This document shows positions 61,919-64,000 of a DNA stretch of 64,000 bases, one piece after another. Position 1 is the stretch's first letter. Every line of letters begins with the position of its first letter. A program made the position numbers and the translations under genes. The notes below the pieces were generated by a model, which saw only the letters and a program-made list of their open reading frames with translations, had not been told where the DNA came from and did not search any database. Source of the DNA: Aquidulcibacter sp. (GTDB taxonomy: Bacteria > Pseudomonadota > Alphaproteobacteria > Caulobacterales > Aquidulcibacteraceae); the NCBI GenBank assembly GCA_027532555.1, contig JAPZTJ010000021.1, positions 87,864-151,863 of the forward strand, read 5' to 3'.

Positions 61919-63718
61919 ATGTCAGCCTTTCGTACACACACTTGTGGCGCCCTTCGCGCCGAACATGTTGGCCAAACCGTCAAGATTGCCGGCTGGATCC
62001 ATCGCCGCCGCGACCATGGGGGCGTAGCCTTCATCGATTTGCGCGACCATTATGGCATCACCCAGATTGTGTGCGGGCCAACCAATCCAAGCTTTGATAA
62101 GCTAACCCGGTTGCGGGCTGAAAGCGTCATCGGCGTGGAAGGCGAAGTGATTGCCCGTGACCCGGCTACGATTAACCCTGATCTTGCGACGGGTGCGATA
62201 GAATTGCGCGTCATCAGTGTGGAAGTGCACTCTGAAGTCACCAACGAATTACCCGTGCCTGTCTTTGGCGAGCCCGATTATCCTGAAGACATCCGCATGC
62301 GTTATCGCTTCATCGATTTGCGGCGGGAGACCCTGCACAACACAATCATGCTGCGCTCGAAAATGGTCAATAGCTTCCGTAAGCGCATGATGGACCAAGG
62401 CTTTACCGAGTTTACCACGCCCATCTTGACCGCTTCGAGCCCTGAAGGCGCGCGCGACTTCTTGGTGCCGAGCCGCCTGAACCCCGGTAAATTCTATGCA
62501 CTGCCGCAAGCGCCTCAGCAGTTCAAACAGCTGATCATGGTTGCGGGCTTTGACAAATATTTCCAGATCGCCCCTTGCTTCCGCGATGAAGACCCCCGCG
62601 CCGACCGTTCGCCAACGGACTTCTATCAGCTCGACGTGGAAATGAGCTTTGTGACGCAAGACGATGTGTTTGCGACCATGGAGCCCGTGATCGCTGGCGT
62701 GTTTGAAGAGTTCGGTCAAGGCAAGAAGGTCGACCGCGATTGGGTGCAGATTTCCTACAAGGATTCCGCGCTGTGGTATGGCACCGACAAGCCAGACTTG
62801 CGTAACCCGATCAAGATGCAAGTGGTGAGCGAGCATTTCAAAGGCTCGGGCTTTGCCATTTTTGCAAACCTGTTGGAACAAGCCGGCACACAAGTCCGCG
62901 CCATCCCAGCGCCAGGTGGCGGCAGCCGCAAATTCTGTGACCGCATGAACGCCTTTGCACAGAAGGAAGGCCTGCCGGGCATGGGCTATATTTTCTGGCG
63001 TCAGGCCGAGGATGGCTCTGGCCTTGAGGCCGCAGGGCCTTTGGCAAAGAATATTGGACCCGAACGTACCGAAGCGATCCGTCAACAATTGGGTCTTGAG
63101 TCTGGCGATGCGGCCTTTTTCTTGGGTGGTAAGCCACAGGCGTTTGAGCGCATTGCCGGCAAAGCCCGCATGGTCATTGGAGATGAACTTGGCTTGACTG
63201 AGACAGACCGCTTTGCCTTTGCCTGGATCGTCGACTTCCCGATGTATGAAGCCGATGAAGTCACCGGCAAGATCGACTTCTCGCACAATCCGTTCTCCAT
63301 GCCGCAAGGTGGTTTGGAAGCGCTGCAGGGCGATCCATTGAGCGTCTATGCCTATCAATATGATCTGGCCTGCAATGGCTATGAATTGGTCTCGGGTGGT
63401 ATTCGCAACCATAAGCCCGAAATCATGTTCAAGGCCTTTGAACTGGCAGGCTACCCAGCGTCTGAAGTTGAGGCCCGCTTTGGCGGCATGGTGAATGCCT
63501 TCCGCTATGGCGCGCCTCCACACGGCGGCTGCGCGGCCGGGATTGAGCGGATGGTGATGCTTTTGGCTGGCACCGCCAACATCCGCGACGTCATCATGTT
63601 CCCAATGAACCAAAACGCCCAAGACTTGATGATGGGCGCTCCAACTCTCCCCACCCCACAACAATTGCGCGATTTGGGTCTGCGGGTTGTGGCGGATGAT
63701 AAGAAAGCCAATAGTTAG
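61919..63718 (+). CDS. aspS: Aspartyl-tRNA synthetase, probably non-discriminating
   Basis: A 599-residue class II synthetase with the OB-fold anticodon-binding domain ([20 protein letters not shown], about 24-43), motif 2 [20 protein letters not shown] and motif 3 [19 protein letters not shown]. In the anticodon domain His33 replaces the leucine of E. coli AspRS (RRRDLGS); this histidine is a known mark of enzymes that also charge tRNA-Asn. The enzyme probably makes Asp-tRNA(Asn), corrected to Asn by GatCAB elsewhere. The start at 61919 gives a normal N-terminus; the frame is open upstream without a binding site. Confidence 0.94.
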   Translation: MSAFRTHTCGALRAEHVGQTVKIAGWIHRRRDHGGVAFIDLRDHYGITQIVCGPTNPSFDKLTRLRAESVIGVEGEVIARDPATINPDLATGAIELRVISVEVHSEVTNELPVPVFGEPDYPEDIRMRYRFIDLRRETLHNTIMLRSKMVNSFRKRMMDQGFTEFTTPILTASSPEGARDFLVPSRLNPGKFYALPQAPQQFKQLIMVAGFDKYFQIAPCFRDEDPRADRSPTDFYQLDVEMSFVTQDDVFATMEPVIAGVFEEFGQGKKVDRDWVQISYKDSALWYGTDKPDLRNPIKMQVVSEHFKGSGFAIFANLLEQAGTQVRAIPAPGGGSRKFCDRMNAFAQKEGLPGMGYIFWRQAEDGSGLEAAGPLAKNIGPERTEAIRQQLGLESGDAAFFLGGKPQAFERIAGKARMVIGDELGLTETDRFAFAWIVDFPMYEADEVTGKIDFSHNPFSMPQGGLEALQGDPLSVYAYQYDLACNGYELVSGGIRNHKPEIMFKAFELAGYPASEVEARFGGMVNAFRYGAPPHGGCAAGIERMVMLLAGTANIRDVIMFPMNQNAQDLMMGAPTLPTPQQLRDLGLRVVADDKKANS

Positions 63719-63725
63719 CCAAACC

Positions 63726-63772
63726 ACCCCTTCACCGGCTTCGCCGGAGCTTCCCCGCAAGCGGGGAAGCGG
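63726..63772 (+). repeat. Extragenic double-hairpin repeat, copy 1
   Basis: A 47-base module beginning CCCCTTCA. It has a short hairpin (CCGGC-TTC-GCCGG) and then a long one (GCTTCCCCGC and GCGGGGAAGC, 63748-63769), ending in GGC. It starts eight bases after the aspS stop and could also end that transcript. A second copy lies in reverse orientation at 63794-63840. Confidence 0.75.
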
Positions 63773-63793
63773 CAACGGAAGCAGTTGGGACAC

Positions 63794-63840
63794 GCCGCTT
63801 CCCCACTCGTGGGGAAGCTGTCCCGGAGGGACTGAAGGGG
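63794..63840 (-). repeat. Extragenic double-hairpin repeat, copy 2 (inverted)
   Basis: Read on the minus strand this repeats copy 1: CCCCTTCA, a short hairpin with changed but still pairing arms (GTCCC-TCC-GGGAC), then GCTTCCCC and GGGGAAGC (63797-63818) around six bases. The arms of the short hairpin differ from copy 1 at matched positions, so pairing is kept, which argues for selection on the folded form. Confidence 0.75.
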
Positions 63841-63924
63841 CTTTCATCCCCCAACACCCATAGCCCCGCGTGGAAAACCACCGGGGGTGCACCTTGTTGC
63901 CTCCTTAAGAAGCAGAGGGGCCGG

Positions 63925-63941
63925 GGCGCGTGGTGCGCGCC
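63925..63941. repeat. Small GC-rich inverted repeat
   Basis: GGCGCG and CGCGCC are exact inverted repeats around TGGTG. A further pair, GGGCCA and TGGCCC, lies at about 63953-63975. Their role is unknown. From the end of the repeat pair (63841) to the window edge I see no gene I can support. Confidence 0.4.
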
Positions 63942-64000
63942 AAATAGGGGGTGGGCCAGATTAACGGACTGGCCCGGAATACGACGCAAACCGTGCGCCC

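Noticed and set aside
63748..63818. Possible CRISPR-like repeats (GCTTCCCC...GGGGAAGC twice)
   Set aside because: Only two copies in opposite orientation, palindromic arms and no regular spacers; no cas genes nearby.
62249..63892. Long open frame (547 codons) opposite aspS
   Set aside because: It is antisense to a clearly functional aspS, has His/Arg/Gln-rich composition typical of a shadow frame, and runs through the extragenic repeats.
63732..63989. Open frame of 85 codons on the minus strand at the right edge
   Set aside because: Its sequence is read-through of the double-hairpin repeats (ASPLAGKLRRS-like ending), a known source of false genes.

Overview
The window looks like chromosomal DNA of a moderately GC-rich alphaproteobacterium, most likely from the Caulobacterales (Caulobacteraceae/Hyphomonadaceae side). 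This rests on gene content and order read from the translations, not on a database search. The indicators are an Hda-type DnaA-family ATPase with a clamp-binding N-terminus next to ppk and ppx; the gyrA-coaD-cyclophilin-queA-tgt block; an lptF-lptG-lptD-surA-pdxA-ksgA block; a methionine synthase split into two genes behind metF and an ArsR-methyltransferase regulator; DUF2336 proteins; and an aspartyl-tRNA synthetase of the non-discriminating type. Almost all of the window is tightly packed, intact core genome. No transposase, integrase, phage gene or CRISPR array is visible.

Region 1 (1-6.3 kb) is accessory-like: an MHS-family transporter with an unusual periplasmic insert, a haloalkane dehalogenase, a small membrane protein, an XRE/MmyB-type regulator, a limonene-epoxide-hydrolase-like enzyme and a CaiB/BaiF CoA-transferase. 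Region 2 (6.4-11.3 kb) is a signalling-like island: two DUF2336 proteins flank a degenerate EAL protein, an Hpt phosphotransfer protein and NAD kinase. Region 3 (11.4-21.4 kb) holds a class II aldolase-family protein, an outer-membrane-like protein with an unclear start, a two-gene RND efflux system, an AceE/transketolase-like enzyme and an anchored protein of unknown function.

Region 4 (21.5-29.0 kb) is gyrA, coaD, a periplasmic cyclophilin, a cytoplasmic cyclophilin, queA and tgt; the Tgt zinc site is altered. Region 5 (29.0-37.1 kb) has a lipoprotein, tRNA-Lys, an OmpA-family porin with a 15-proline linker, phenylalanine hydroxylase, hspQ behind a possible heat-shock promoter, a Ppx/GppA protein overlapping rlmE, ilvD and rnhA. 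Region 6 (37.1-42.8 kb) is a four-gene operon (ArsR-methyltransferase, metF, metH N-part, metH C-part). All four genes are joined by 4-base stop/start overlaps, and a palindromic operator candidate lies upstream.

Region 7 (42.8-50.7 kb, minus strand) is the outer-membrane LPS-transport operon lptF-lptG-lptD-surA continuing into pdxA and ksgA. Region 8 (50.8-63.7 kb) holds pepA, holC, an I78-type inhibitor, ndk, purM-purN, hdaA, ppk, ppx, rnd and aspS. The last 280 bases carry two inverted copies of a double-hairpin extragenic repeat.

The strongest candidates for something not fully described are the DUF2336/EAL/Hpt/NadK neighbourhood, the altered Tgt zinc site, the ArsR-methyltransferase operator and the covarying extragenic repeat. 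None is proven novel from sequence alone.
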